Part shown: in pieces, positions 46,021 to 57,912 of the stretch
Numbering within the stretch: the stretch's first letter is position 1
Layout of the letters: each line of letters begins with the position of its first letter
Source: Mactra quadrangularis
Lineage: Eukaryota > Mollusca > Bivalvia > Venerida > Mactridae
Length of the DNA stretch: 64,000 nucleotides
Direction: 5' to 3'
NCBI GenBank assembly: GCA_025267735.1
Contig: CM046307.1
Coordinates: 5,834,258-5,898,257 of the forward strand
Made by a program: the position numbers and the translations under genes
The notes under the pieces: generated by a model
Seen by the model: only the letters and a program-made list of their open reading frames with translations
Told to the model about the DNA's origin: nothing
The model's database searches: none

Positions 46021-47060
46021 AAAAATAATTAATATAAATAAATAATTTGTAAAAAAAAACAAGATTAATTTTACCCTGACACCGGTTACCTAAAGTGCGT
46101 AAAATTGCATTAATAACAAAATGTTACGCAAAGTAGATATTAAATGGATAATTGTACTTATTTTAGTCATTTGATATATACATTGTAAATGCTATATTAT
46201 TCAGTGTCATATACATTTAATTTTATCATAAATACTTAAGATTTATCACCAAAAGCATCATATAAGTTGCGTGAGGTGGACCAAGGACCCTATTGGGTGG
46301 ACAATGCAGCTCATTCCTTTCCGGTGTAATTTATTCATGAATTAAACAATTTTGGTACGTAATGATTTATTTCTATTTAATTTATCTTATTTCTTTGGCA
46401 GTACTTGTAAATTAACCACATTTTTTATCATTCAATGTTAATTTTTGCTACATTACGCCTAACACATTTAGGCTTACCATTATTGCTCGTTTAAATTTAA
46501 ACATTAGTCATGTGGTACTACATGCATCACGTGATTCATATGAAGGCAGTGGTTAAAGTAGCAACGCGTGACGTAACCGCTGTGAGGAGTTTGACTGCTT
46601 ATATTAAATATATACATGTATTGGTGATAAATAAGGTCACTTTTTTCTGACTTAAGTACATGTAACAACAAAAATGTTCTGTGGAATTACAGCCCAACTC
46701 TCAGTGTGCTGATAATATCTCTATGTTTTCTACTGATTAACTTACTATAGATTTTGTATCTTGCTTATTTAGTTTCGAAATTTTCATAAGCATACAAAAT
46801 GCTATATTTTGCACGTCAGTATTTTTATCAAGAAATTCAAGAATTAAAATGCATTGTTATTTCAGTTTTTAATTGCTATGCTTTGTTGCTTTTACCCATG
46901 CATTCAAAAATTTCACTGCATGTATAGGTTATGGTCGGCAATGGTTGAAATTTTTATTGTCTGATTTAGAAATGTATGTGTATCACATAAGGTAAAATCA
47001 AAAAGAATTATACATTGTACCGTATTATTACTATGCATACACTTTGTTGTAGGCTTGACT

Positions 47061-47429
47061 AGCAGTCACGGCAAAACTCTACATTTTATAACATGACCGT
47101 AGGTCCTGTAAAGATCAAAATTCTACAGGACCAAACCAAGTCTTACAGGACCTGAGACATTTTACATATCTGATGAATTGAAAATTGAGCATATTTACCT
47201 ATTTAAATGCATATGCATGAGTTTTATTTTAAGTGTTTCATTTCAAATTTGACCATTCATGTGTTGGTATATAACATAACTCTCCTTAAGGGCTTTAACA
47301 AAAACTTTAAAAATAGATGAGGTCAATTTTTTTCCAGGCAGTTGGTCCTGTAAACCTGCAGATCTAGATGAACTTCCGAATTTTTTTACAGGATTTGTTC
47401 ATCGGTTGCCATGTTTCGCCATGACTGCT
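47061..47429. mobile_element. Putative MITE with AGCAGTCA termini
   Basis: AGCAGTCACGGCAAAAC at left and GTTTCGCCATGACTGCT at right form an imperfect 17-bp inverted repeat 369 bp apart. Interior has repeated ACAGGACC motifs. Target duplication not clear. Confidence 0.5.
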
Positions 47430-48404
47430 TTTCGGGGAACAGTCTACCTTGTTTTTTAACCCTGTATATACTTACAGATGTACCCTTATATATGTGCTTG
47501 CATGACTTTTTATTTTTGTGATTTAAGAGATTTTTCTTTTCATAGTTATTCTAATCATCGTTGTTTCAAAGTGGTTTTTTTCCACAAAAGGTCTCTGATT
47601 AAAATCATACTAAGTGAAATGCATGAAAATTTTATAGTATGTTCTTTTTATGTTCAATTACGGTAATTTCAACTAAGCTTATATCATTCAGAATATTGTA
47701 TACCTTCTGAACATCATATTGTTGTTATTTATTAAATTGAACTTCTGCCTGCCCTCTACTATGGGTGCAAGTTTTCAGAACAGTCTGAATTTCAGGAATT
47801 TGAAATGTGAGAAAAGGTTTTATTCCTATGGAAAAAGCTGTTAAAATCATGATGCAGTTAAGTTTTGCCATGATTTTTGCAATATTATTCAATTTTTTGA
47901 TGATTTTTAAGGCCAAATACTGAATTTTAGAAGGAAACTTTGACTATAATTTTTAGAAATTGAATTACTATGATTTTAATCTAAGAATTTTTGTGAAAAT
48001 GCCCTTAGTAAAATGAAGACTTATATACAAAATGTATAAACATGTATAAATAATAATTATGTATCATCCTAGAAATACCTTTCATTATAACATTTATATG
48101 TGTAGCTTAATGTTTAAAACAATGTCACTGTTTCTAACTGGTAAATGTTGGAGGTTTTCTTTTGTAAGTGGCATTGAAGAAAATAAAACATTGCAAAATT
48201 GTAAATTGTTTTGTTATATTTTGTGTGATTGAAGTACTGTCATAGTAAACTAGGGCTGGCACAGCATACTGTGTATCATGGTTCAGAATTCACAGTTGTT
48301 TTATACTAATTTATTTTTAGCTTGATTGTGAAACAAGTTCTTACAACTTAGATTTCACTTTTGAGTCTGCTTCCTGGTCCCTTAGTACTGAGCTAGTATT
48401 ATAA
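47430..48404. other. Gene-free interval
   Basis: AT-rich; a fragment GGGTGCAAGTTTTCAGAA at about 47764 resembles the left end of the small MITE at 48980. No gene. Confidence 0.45.
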
Positions 48405-48530
48405 ATTTTCTTGCTTAAGAAAATAACGGGGTAGGTTTGCATGAGATTTGAACCAGTGCAGAGCTGGCTATCCAATAATTACCAGTCCAACATCATAACA
48501 GCTCAGCAACGCCCGCCTGTTCGAATTCAC
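48405..48530 (-). mobile_element. tRNA-like SINE fragment, family D, copy 2
   Basis: On the minus strand GGCGGGCGTTGCTGAGCTGT (box A-like) and ACTGGTTCAAATCTCATGC (box B). Confidence 0.6.
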
Positions 48531-48879
48531 AGTTAAGTTCATAGTTTAGATATTGTTGATGACAGTATAAACAATCATCAAGACACAAAATATATTACAT
48601 TTATTATATATAAAATAAGAAACTATCATCCATATATAAGCCGAAGCCTTTATCACGAAATCATTTTCATGAACTCTTAATTACATTTTAAACATTGACT
48701 TCATGTTGTTTTCTTGATAAAGGCCAAAATATCGATGATAACAGTTTCCTCTTTTATATACATGTATAATGCTTGTATGCTCCCTTTGGAATTATATTGG
48801 ACATAATATTCCATTTATGCCTGGATATATTATACTGTAACTATGCCTTAATGGCATAGGGAGTTATGGTTTTCTAAAT

Positions 48880-48975
48880 CATGCAGTTGTCAGTCTCTTA
48901 CAGAAGTGTGTATCCCAGAGATTTAGCCTTTCCTGGAATGGCAAGTAGGTTGACTGACCTATATGACATATACAA
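48880..48975 (+). mobile_element. SINE family A fragment, copy 4
   Basis: Body only: ATGCAGTTGTCAGTCTCTTA and AGAGATTTAGCCTTTCCTGG followed by GTAGGTTGACTGACC. Confidence 0.6.
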
Positions 48976-48979
48976 TTTG

Positions 48980-49121
48980 CATGGGTGCAAGTTTTCAGGC
49001 ATATGCCTGAAGTTCAGGTTTTTCACAACAAATAAGACAATGTTTTGCTATTAAATTATGAAGAAAATTGATTTCAAATAACAGTTTTCAGGTTTTTCAA
49101 AATTTTCATCTTGCACCCATG
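48980..49121. mobile_element. Small MITE with CATGGGTGCAAG termini
   Basis: 142 bp with perfect 12-bp inverted ends CATGGGTGCAAG and CTTGCACCCATG; internal TTTCAGG repeats also inverted. AATTT-like sequence on both sides. Confidence 0.6.
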
Positions 49122-49299
49122 AATTTTTTGTCATAGTTTTAAAATAAACCAAAAAAAACAAAATCACAATGTTATAAGGTTATCTTATAAAGATTTAACT
49201 GGTGCTTATTTTATTTCCAATGCATCTACTATTAACTGTAAAAATACAAAAGTAATGTCATGTATAGTGCTTTCAACACATATCCTTTTTAGTTATATT

Positions 49300-49510
49300 G
49301 CCCAGGCTAGCCTGGACAGGTCTAGATCTCTGGATTCAGGCTTTTAACCAAGCAGTGAGCATAAAACCTTGTCAGTGTCTAGAAACTGTCCCCTTTGAAA
49401 TGTTGAAAAAAGTAAAGTCAATAGAAAATACTTCATGACCAAACTCCATGAAAGTACATTGTTGTATGTTAGTTCCACCTTTGAATGGAACCCACTAACT
49501 CTGGATTTTA
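49300..49510 (-). mobile_element. SINE family A fragment, copy 5 (old)
   Basis: Diverged body (GCTTTTAACCAAGCAGTGAG; CTTCATGACCAAACTCCATG) reading as the minus-strand family A element. Confidence 0.5.
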
Positions 49511-49558
49511 TTCATGTGACTGCTGACCTTATTTGGTCAATATGTCAACTTTAACAAT

Positions 49559-50275
49559 AACAAGAGCTGTCAGAGGAGACAGCATGCTTGACTAAGTAAG
49601 TATTTGTCACAGGAGATGTCGTTGATGATAAGGAACATACATATTTTAAAATTAGAAAATATAACCTTAACATTTTTTAAAGTAAAAAAAATAAATATAA
49701 AAAAATAAAAGAAAATTTAAGTTCATGAGAGACAATTTTGAAAAAAATATATTTGGAGTTATGAACCTTGTCACATGAGATGTGGTTGATAATAAGGAAC
49801 TTATATTTAAAGTTTGAAGTCAATACCTAAAGAAATAAAACAGTTGCAGTAAAAACAAATGTTTTTTAAAGAAAACTCATAAGTTCAAGGGGGGATAATT
49901 CTGAACAAAAATGTATAAGGAGTTATGAACTTTGTCACATGAGATGTGGTTGATAATAAAGAACATATATTTAAAGTCTGAAGTCAATACCTAAAGAAAT
50001 AAAACAGTTGCATTAAAACCAACATTTTTTAAAGAAAACGCTAAGTTCAAGGGGAGATAATTTAGAAAAAATGTATTTGGAGTTATGAACCTTGTCACAT
50101 GAGACGTGGTTGATAATAAGTAACATATATTTTAAGTTTGAAGTTGATACCTTAAGAAATAAAAAAGTTATAGTAAAAAATATTTTACTGAACAAAAACT
50201 TTATCAGAAATGTGGACGCGGACGCTAGGGCGAGTAGGAGAGCTCTCCATTTACTTCATAAAGTCGAGCTAAAAA
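49559..50275 (-). mobile_element. H3 Helentron-like element with tandem core, copy 2
   Basis: 3' end at left (AACAAGAGCTGTCAGAGGAG with its hairpin), 5' end at right (TCATAAAGTCGAGCTAAAAA). Three to four core units of about 163 bp (GTTCAAGGGGGGATAATTCT anchor near 49722, 49883, 50047), each with GGAGTTATGAACCTTGTCAC. Confidence 0.7.
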
Positions 50276-50505
50276 TGCTTCCCAGCTAGTTAAAATAAAA
50301 ACCATTTGTGATTAGAGTTACCTCTCTTACATAGCAAACTTTTACAATAAAGGTTATCTCCCTTACACTATAACAATCTATTAATTGCAAAAGATGGTAG
50401 TTTTAAAATCTCACTTTTCAGTTGTGACAAAGTTTATGAAGAGGAGAGGAAATACTTGTCTAACCTCAATGCATGATATCAAAAGTTTAGGGCACGATCT
50501 CTTAC

Positions 50506-50574
50506 CACAGGCGTTCCATGTTTAATGACTTTGGTCCTGGATGACGCTGACTCGTCTGACTGCTTTTGCTGATA
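50506..50574 (-). other. Candidate internal exon of an unknown minus-strand gene
   Basis: 69 bp between a good acceptor (GCTTGTCCACAG) and donor (GTAAGAGATC) on the minus strand. The phase-0 frame reads YQQKQSDESASSRTKVIKHG then TPV; base composition is balanced against an AT-rich background. A second frame is also open, so the phase is uncertain. No family recognised. Confidence 0.35.
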
Positions 50575-50639
50575 CTGTGGACAAGCACCCTTTTGTAATT
50601 ACATTTAGATCATTGTTGGGGTGTTCTAAACTTTTTCTG

Positions 50640-51950
50640 AGGGGGGGTCCAAATTTTCGAACCACAACCACATTATACACTGTTTGAAGAATTACGCAAC
50701 ATATTCATAGTAAAAACTACATAACCATTTGATCATTGTTAACACAAGGACGAGTGAAGCTTCATTCTACCTAAAATGACTTACAGTTAAAAAATACACT
50801 CATGGACAGGTACATCCCCCCACTAAACCCGCCTATGAATTGTTGAAACTTCAATTAATGTAATATAGTGCAAATTTTGGTTTTTGTGTTGTCGTGTTGA
50901 TATGTACTATAGTCTCTTACTTTGTAAAATAGAATTTTTAATTATTATCATACAAAATACTGTTCGAGAGGAAATCTTAAATTTATTTTTTCTTTTAATT
51001 CATAACTATCGAAGTCAAAGATTTTTGTTTAAGAATGTGTCAGCGTACTTTAAGAATGCATAGCTATGGTATTCATTATCAAAATGACAAATCATGGCAT
51101 CTTTATGTAAGGTTGTTTTTTTCTCAATTTTTACTTTACATATAAAATAGCAAACCCTAGAATACTCCATATTTTTGTATGTATCAAAATAAATTAATTA
51201 TGTATATTCAATTTGCTGTATATTCATACTGATTAAATGATTTTTGTAACACGTGAGTCAAAAAGTGTAATTATTTAATAACATTGTATCGAAATGGATA
51301 AATGAAAATTACCATAATTTTGCCATTATGCTTTCTTTAATAAAAAAAGACAAATTTATCAAGCTGTTATACCAATTGTAAACTATAATAAAAATTATGT
51401 CATATATGGCAAAAAGTTCTTACTTCATGCATGACTATAATACAAATTAAAATTATTTGTTAATTCATTCACTTTAATTTATTATTGCAAATGTATCTTG
51501 TCCAAGATCAGACAGAATGGCTTAATTAAATTGTTAGAATTAATATAATACTCTACGAAAGTCAAATATTGTCACATAAAATAAACAAGTATGAGTTTTT
51601 CAAAAGATATTCGGTGCTATGTAGGGTTAATTTTGTTTGAAGTATAAATAGTCATATTCACTGTTCAGCCATACTGCTAGGTGCGTACCACGACGAATGT
51701 ATAATCAATTAGCATAGTGAGTCAATTATAGTCAGCAACTACTGTCCGTGCTACACACTTGTTTATAAAAATAACCAATGGTACCATATATTTTATCCAA
51801 TTCGCTATAACGGAAGAAAATTTCATTGGACAAACAGGTATGGTAGAGCAAATTGTTTGGTTAAAAGTATAGCTCAAAAGTTGACTTAGACAGCTGCACC
51901 GAAAACAATGGAGTGAAGTTATGCTGTAATAGAGAGATAATTAATGCCTC
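50640..51950. other. Gene-free interval
   Basis: Strongly AT-rich; nothing recognised. Confidence 0.45.
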
Positions 51951-51953
51951 AGT

Positions 51954-52283
51954 CCCATAAAATCGTGGCTTGTTACGGACCCGTACGTGCAGACAGTCGT
52001 AGGCCGTGGGAAGCCTTGCGTATCAAGGTGACGGTACGCACATAGGTTCAAAACAACACACCCGTACGGAGCCGTAACTGGAACATATGCAAGTTTAATC
52101 CATACTCGACCACTATTTTATTCACAATTTGACTCTGAAACTGATACGTGTATCCTGGGCTCATCTAACGGACCCTGGCAAATAAGTAACAGTCCGTACG
52201 AGTACGCTTGAGTTCGTACGGGTCCTTGCGGAGCTTGATCGCACGGCGCCCGTACGGTGCCCTCACGGCTATTTTTATGTTTA
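51954..52283. repeat. CpG-rich element with repeated CGTACG palindromes
   Basis: About 330 bp of GC-rich, CpG-rich DNA in an AT-rich setting. CGTACG occurs at least five times (ACCCGTACGT, CCCGTACGGA, TCCGTACGAG, TTCGTACGGG, CCCGTACGGT). The ends are loosely inverted (CCATAAAATCGTGGC versus GGCTATTTTTATG). Probably a MITE. Confidence 0.5.
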
Positions 52284-52811
52284 TTGGTCTGTAGCTTAAC
52301 TCGTTAAAATTATGAGTTAGTTATCTCGTTATAACATCATTATTGTTTTCTTTTTCGATGACACTTATAGGCTCCTGTTATACTCACTTCAAATTATTTT
52401 ATCAAAGCTTGCCTATAAATCCTGTGTTCAAGAACTTGATAACATTTGTAATTACACAGTGTCGTCTGATATCACTTTTTGTAAGTTTCACATACGATGG
52501 AAAATTAAGGCATGGGCACCAGAAAAGATACTGTTAAAGGCCACAACAAATTAACAATATTCGTATGATAATTTCGGATTTAAATGCGGAAAATGGTTGA
52601 TAGAACTAAAGTTATCAAAGTGTAACCAGTTTCCTGAAGAATGTTCTCAGTCGGTCGACCTAACTGCCTATCCACTGGCAGCAACCTGTCAACTAGTTTG
52701 TTCCTTTACCTCATTTAAATTATTTATTGTACATACTATGACCTAAGAGTAACATGTAATTATTAATTAAGCTTTTCGTGGTGTTCCGACCCGAGCATCA
52801 AGATAGTTTGT

Positions 52812-53103
52812 TTATTTGTTTTGTTGGGTTTAACGCTGTTAGCAAACCCATTGTATAGGTCATATGACGACAGTCAGTCAACGTAGGCCTACTCACTGTT
52901 CATGGAAAGGCTAAATATCTGATTTAGCTGTTAACCAACTACTAAGCACATACTTTTTCCAGTGACTGACAACTGCCCAACATAATTAAGAAATAAATAA
53001 TTTCATGACCAAGCTCCACGAAAGTATGCCTCGCATGGGAGTCAAACCCACGACCCATTGATCAGTAGACTTGCGTGCTACCATCTGAGCTAGCCGGGCG
53101 GCT
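52812..53103 (-). mobile_element. tRNA-derived SINE, family A, copy 6
   Basis: Minus-strand head GCCGCCCGGCTAGCTCAGAT, box B GGTCGTGGGTTTGACTCCC, and body to the CAAA-like tail near 52812. Confidence 0.8.
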
Positions 53104-53164
53104 TGCTTGCATCAAAATAGAGTTACTTTGATAATTGAATTTGGCTAAAGTAAAAATACTTTAC

Positions 53165-53180
53165 CTCCAGAGTCATCCAT
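53165..53180 (-). other. Candidate first coding exon of an unknown minus-strand gene
   Basis: ACAAAAATGGATGACTCTGG then AG and GTAAAG: an ATG in good context followed after 16 nt by a consensus donor (MDDSG, phase 1). It could belong with 50506-50574, but direct joining of the two gives an early stop, so another exon would be needed. Confidence 0.25.
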
Positions 53181-53324
53181 TTTTGTTGTCAGACTTCCTA
53201 ATGAAAATTGTTTTTGTTTTCTCTTATTCATGATAATCTTTCTTTATGTTATTGTTATTGTTTTTATAATGTCATGAGTATCTTTCCATTACTACTATTA
53301 AAACGTGTTGGTCACGTGATTAGC

Positions 53325-53736
53325 CTTCATGGTGGATATACCACGTGACTATGACACTACAGATGCTACGGTTTGAAGAACAGTAAACAATTAGCCTTGA
53401 CTCAAAGTTTTAAAGAGCTTTAAGTCTTTTAATTCTTGTCAGATTTCAATGGTACCTACGCGAGGCTAAGCAGAAAAGTGTAAACTATTTGCTGCGTATC
53501 ACAATCTCCAACGCCAGTTTTATGTTTTTTGCTAACACCCTGGGAAATTATTCCTTTTTAGAGAGCTACGTTTTAGAGTCGTCGTTCTTATTTGAACAGG
53601 AAGATCGTTGGTAGGTTTTCTAGTTTTAAATACTTACAGCTCTTTAAAGCTCTGAGTCAATACGAATGTTTACACTTTTCTGCTTGAAGCTGTAACATTT
53701 GTGATGTCATAGTCACGTGGTATTGGCATCATGGCC
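53325..53736. repeat. Long imperfect inverted repeat (about 100-bp arms)
   Basis: Left arm 53325-53424 and right arm about 53631-53736 are inverted copies: CCACGTGACTATGACA and TGTCATAGTCACGTGG at the outside, AAAGAGCTTTAAGT and ACAGCTCTTTAAAG inside. Foldback-type element or cruciform-prone sequence. Confidence 0.6.
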
Positions 53737-55003
53737 TTGCACTCAAGTATAGGATAATCCAAAAGACATAATATATACACTTTGACTGTGGACAATCCGA
53801 TGTTTTCTTTCATGTGTCTTTAACCCATGGTTAATTCTTATATACTAGGCGTCTAATGCATATTTATATATAACTGTGTTATTTTCATTCATAAGAAAGC
53901 TATATAGATGAAAGCTTATATATTTATGTAATATTATATAAGTAAACATAAAACCGTAATTTATAGCTTTCTCCATGTCAAATGATTTAGCGTTGATCTT
54001 GAACACCTCTGACGTAACATCAGATGTGGTATCACATATAACTGAACAAATGTCTCATTAAAGGAATGTATAAATGCTTGCATGTTGTTTATATGGAATA
54101 ATAACAGCAATGGCGTATGATTTATGGAAACATTTTCATGGATGACATCAAGGTCCCTTGGTAGTTGATATTTTAGAGATGCTACCAACTGCGTCACCCA
54201 CGTGCTAGGGATTTAGCTGATACGTAATTGCAGGGTGATGTATATTTTCCCGGAATTGGATACTTTCTGCAGCATTCAGCATGTTTTCCTGCAAATCCTT
54301 TAAATCTAGACATATTTACATATCCAATAAACATTATAACAGCTTTTAGAGTTATTTAAGCAACTTGAAATATACTCTACCCACGCATTGCAAATGCATA
54401 AACAAATACTGCAGAAATCTCGTTAAAAGAGACTACTTAATGTTCCACTTCTTTACCACCCAACTGGGTAACATAAAATCTCATTTTAATGAGATTAATA
54501 AAGTTTCTAAAGTAAGTCACGCGATAAACGAGATTTGAGAATGGTCCCATGATTCCAGAGCCAAAATGGTTGTACATGATTTGTATTGCCTCAGCCAAAC
54601 TTCTACAACGGCTACTTTCCCTTATTCAAGGAGCCAAATAGCAACGCTTTACGAAACCGGTGTCAAAGGTTAGTGTCTCAGCTTGTAGGATAACGAACCA
54701 AACATATTCTAATTTCTAAATGTCTAGTATCCGATAGCCTGGCCATTAAAGATAAAGTAATGAAATGCAATGAAATGTAGTGTCCACTCAAATAAAGCAG
54801 AGTGAGATGTTCTTTTTATATTTTTAAATTTTGTTATAACAAACAAATAAAGAAGAAAAAGATATTTTTCCACTTAGTAATGGACAGTATCAAAACAATT
54901 GTCTCAAGGGGTTAAAACCAGGTTCGAGGGTGCACCAAACTCACATTTATTCCAAAGGACTTATGTAAGAACAAACAATAACAAATTGTCTTGGTGAAAA
55001 GCT
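53737..55003. other. Gene-free interval
   Basis: AT-rich, no recognised repeat; one short perfect palindrome ATCTCATTTTAATGAGAT near 54477. Confidence 0.45.
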
Positions 55004-55222
55004 TCAAACCAAAAACACACTAACACTAAAACCAAAGAGCATTGCCAAGGTAGAAGCCAAGTTTTCAATAAACACCCCTTCCATTCTTTTTTTTATGATT
55101 GAATTTGTCATGTCCGAGAAGAAAGTAAACGGAAACCCGAGACTTTCTACCTGAGCTATTGTGTTGATCTTCCAAGAACAGTCATCAGTTAGAGTACATT
55201 GGGTTGTATTTTCATTCAGCAA
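55004..55222 (-). other. Unassigned ORF with a hydrophobic C-terminus
   Basis: Minus-strand frame of about 72 codons with no ATG at its start. It contains TLTDDCSWKINTIAQ and ends in a hydrophobic stretch (LASTLAMLFGFSVSVFLV) like a membrane segment. No clear acceptor precedes it. May be chance or a relic exon. Confidence 0.2.
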
Positions 55223-55875
55223 GAATCATTGTCTTGACGGAAATAACCTAGTCAATCGCACCATCATAAAGAAAAGGTCTCAAAATGTCGTAAAGCCATA
55301 ACAAAAAAGGCATTCTGAAGAATAACAAGTTATAACCCACACACTAACCAACCGATGTACGGTCGAAATAAACTGACCATCTTTGGATAATATTGTTGGC
55401 ATCAAAACAAACCAATATACATACAAAAGCTAACAAGTACAGACTAGGGGTCTACAAGGAGCAATAAATCATGTTCATGATTTTCATAAGATATATTTAT
55501 AAAGATAATCATTAATAATGATATAAATGTCATGATTTTTCCTGGAATAGATTCGTCTTTAAGATATCATCTGACATTCCATTAAGGAATTACTAACTTG
55601 GGTTTAACTTTATGTCAGGAATTACCAGACCTGTCAGACTCTGATATTTAACATTGCTTGACATAGAGGATAGTTGTTATTCTAACCGCTATTTACTTGT
55701 CATAATCTGTTACATAGGATGAGTCCTTAAATGTTCATAAAAACTCTAACCGACGAATCATTCCAATTATTCATTGCCATCCAAAATAATTATTACTTTA
55801 ACATCGTTGGCACGGGAGTCCATAACATATGATCATATACCAATGCGTACGTCCCTATGTATAGTGCCAACATTA

Positions 55876-56157
55876 TTATGAAAGTATACTTAGAACCCGT
55901 CCACGATAAGTGTAGACCTGACCGTTTTTATTTGTGTTCGTTGACAAAATGTTAGCATATGAGCGCGTATTTAACATTGTGAACAATACACGACTGTAGC
56001 TGGTATGAAAGTGTTTTAAATTGCGCAATAGGTCTACAGGCACATACGCCACATCGAATGTGGTGGAGATTATTTTGAGAAATGATGAGATGTTTAGTAG
56101 ATGCAGACGTCCACGACATTGACGACGACGTCGTACAAAATTCGGCGTGTGCCGCAT
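55876..56157 (-). other. Unassigned 93-codon ORF
   Basis: ATG-initiated minus frame, N-terminus rich in Arg (NFVRRRRQCRGR), with a mixed composition that stands out from flanking AT-rich DNA. No domain recognised and no second exon identified. Confidence 0.25.
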
Positions 56158-56764
56158 TCGCTTACCTTGTTTTATGTTTAGTGTATTATGCTATTTATGT
56201 GTAATGCACTTAACAGAAATATGATTTTTATTGCATTGTATTGCTGAATGAATTTACTGTATTTCGATATATTATTTAAGTATGCTTATTTAATTTGTTG
56301 ACTCTGCATTATCAGTCCGGTTATTTCTGGATCATCTCTTGCACTAATTCCTATTTTCGAATGGTACAGCATAAGATATGAAATTATCCACTTTAAAATT
56401 ACATAGAACACTGTGCAACCAATCGTGTAGCATCGTTTAATTAATATTGCTTTACTAATTCTCTGGAAAAGTCAACCTCATTTGCAAATCCGTGCATTCT
56501 GTCGCGGTTTTGAAACGAGACGCATTCCTCGTTCTATACATTGAATAGTCTGTAAGCAAAATGGCACACACAATAATTATCTCAATATTTCCAAGCGCAT
56601 TGGTCATTAGAATGTGCCAACCATAGTCTACTGTTTTGTATATTCTATAATTAAAATGCTATACTTAACGAAACTTTTAAGTACTCCGATTTCAGTATTG
56701 TAGAAAGTCTTATTTTTCAACATAAAAGTCTGATCGATGATGGAAATATGTTTTGGACCATACT

Positions 56765-57120
56765 GACCTTTGTTTTCATGGTTTTCATGCTACTCTATCC
56801 ATGCAAAACCATTTTTGTCGCGCATGCGTTAATATGGGAAGATTTTTTAATTGTTTTGAATGAACAGAAAATTAGCTATTAGAAGACATATTCTGCAGAA
56901 CACGCACCGTCTGGTAAAATACCTATGGCAATTTCTCGTCCTTGAAGCGATATTCGAGCCACTTCTTAATTTGTCGTTGTGCATATCAACGCACTAATGA
57001 TTTTCACTAAAGTTGACAACGTGTAATTTTTGCACGATGAGCACGTGCGCATTTCCTCTTTTCTGCACATGCACAACAAAACCAATTTTGCATCAATTAA
57101 AAAGCATGAAAACCATGCAA
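56765..57120. repeat. Inverted-repeat element sharing sequence with 21500-21720
   Basis: GGTTTTCATGCTACTCTATC at the left is the inverted counterpart of AAAAGCATGAAAACC at the right, continuing through a CATGCGC/GCACATGC pair. The part from 56925 matches 21500-21720. Confidence 0.5.
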
Positions 57121-57258
57121 GCAGACGACAGTATAGTCCTGTACACATTTCCATTAACGATCGGACATAAATGTTGAAAAATGAAAATTTCTGACAGCAT
57201 TGAAATCGGTGTACTTAGAAGTTTCGCGAAGTATATGATCTTTCAGCTATATAGCTGA

Positions 57259-57549
57259 ATGTGCTATAAAATTGTTTACTCAAGAACTACTATTTTCGTT
57301 GACATAAATGAATTGTCACATAGTTTCAATTCAAATTATAAGCAATTTGGTGATACACCCACATCCTACGTTAATGAGATTTTCAATTATATTATACTTT
57401 ATTACCGCAATAAGAATGACAAATGTGAACTAATAGGTTGTTTTATTTGCTATCACTATTCATACAAGAGAATGAAAGAAAATTATCCAGGGATTTCATT
57501 AATGATCCTTATGTTATGGAGAGTAACTAAGACTTCATTGGAGTCATAA
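57259..57549 (+). other. Unassigned 96-codon ORF
   Basis: ATG-initiated plus frame with four Cys near its middle (CELIGCFICYHY). AT-rich codon use like its surroundings; no family recognised; likely chance. Confidence 0.2.
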
Positions 57550-57686
57550 AATATTCATGATTAAAAATCAAAAATCTTCGTCACTTACATTTCTCACTCG
57601 TAAATAGTCAAAGTGCTGTAAATGCTGGGATCTTAGTTCATGTAGGCGGTGATAGATACATAAACGATAGAAAGCAGTGACGTAGC

Positions 57687-57912
57687 CAATCTCTATAAAC
57701 ATATATCCTATCGACCGCTGTCGTACAGGATCTCTAAGGATCGCTAGGAGGGTCACGTCAAGATGACCTTTGTGTCGACCAATCCATGCGTAGCTTTCAT
57801 CTAGATGAAACACTATTAATAGCATCTTGATTTCGTAATCGCTATTTTAAGACCGAAATCTAAATTAGCGAGTAGGTGAGCGGAGTATTTAGATCGGATT
57901 TTAATGAGATCG
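57687..57912 (+). mobile_element. DNA-transposon MITE with 9-bp target duplication, copy 3 (internally deleted)
   Basis: Ends CAATCTCTATAAACATATAT and TTTTAATGAGATCG. Flanks TGACGTAGC (57678-57686) and TGCCGTAGC (57913-57921) match at 8 of 9. The middle of the family (present at 4740-4920) is missing. Confidence 0.75.

Noticed and set aside
44125..57825. 84-85 codon minus ORFs at 44125-44379 and 57568-57825
   Set aside because: They share a segment only because both overlap the 9-bp-duplication MITE; the frames diverge outside it.
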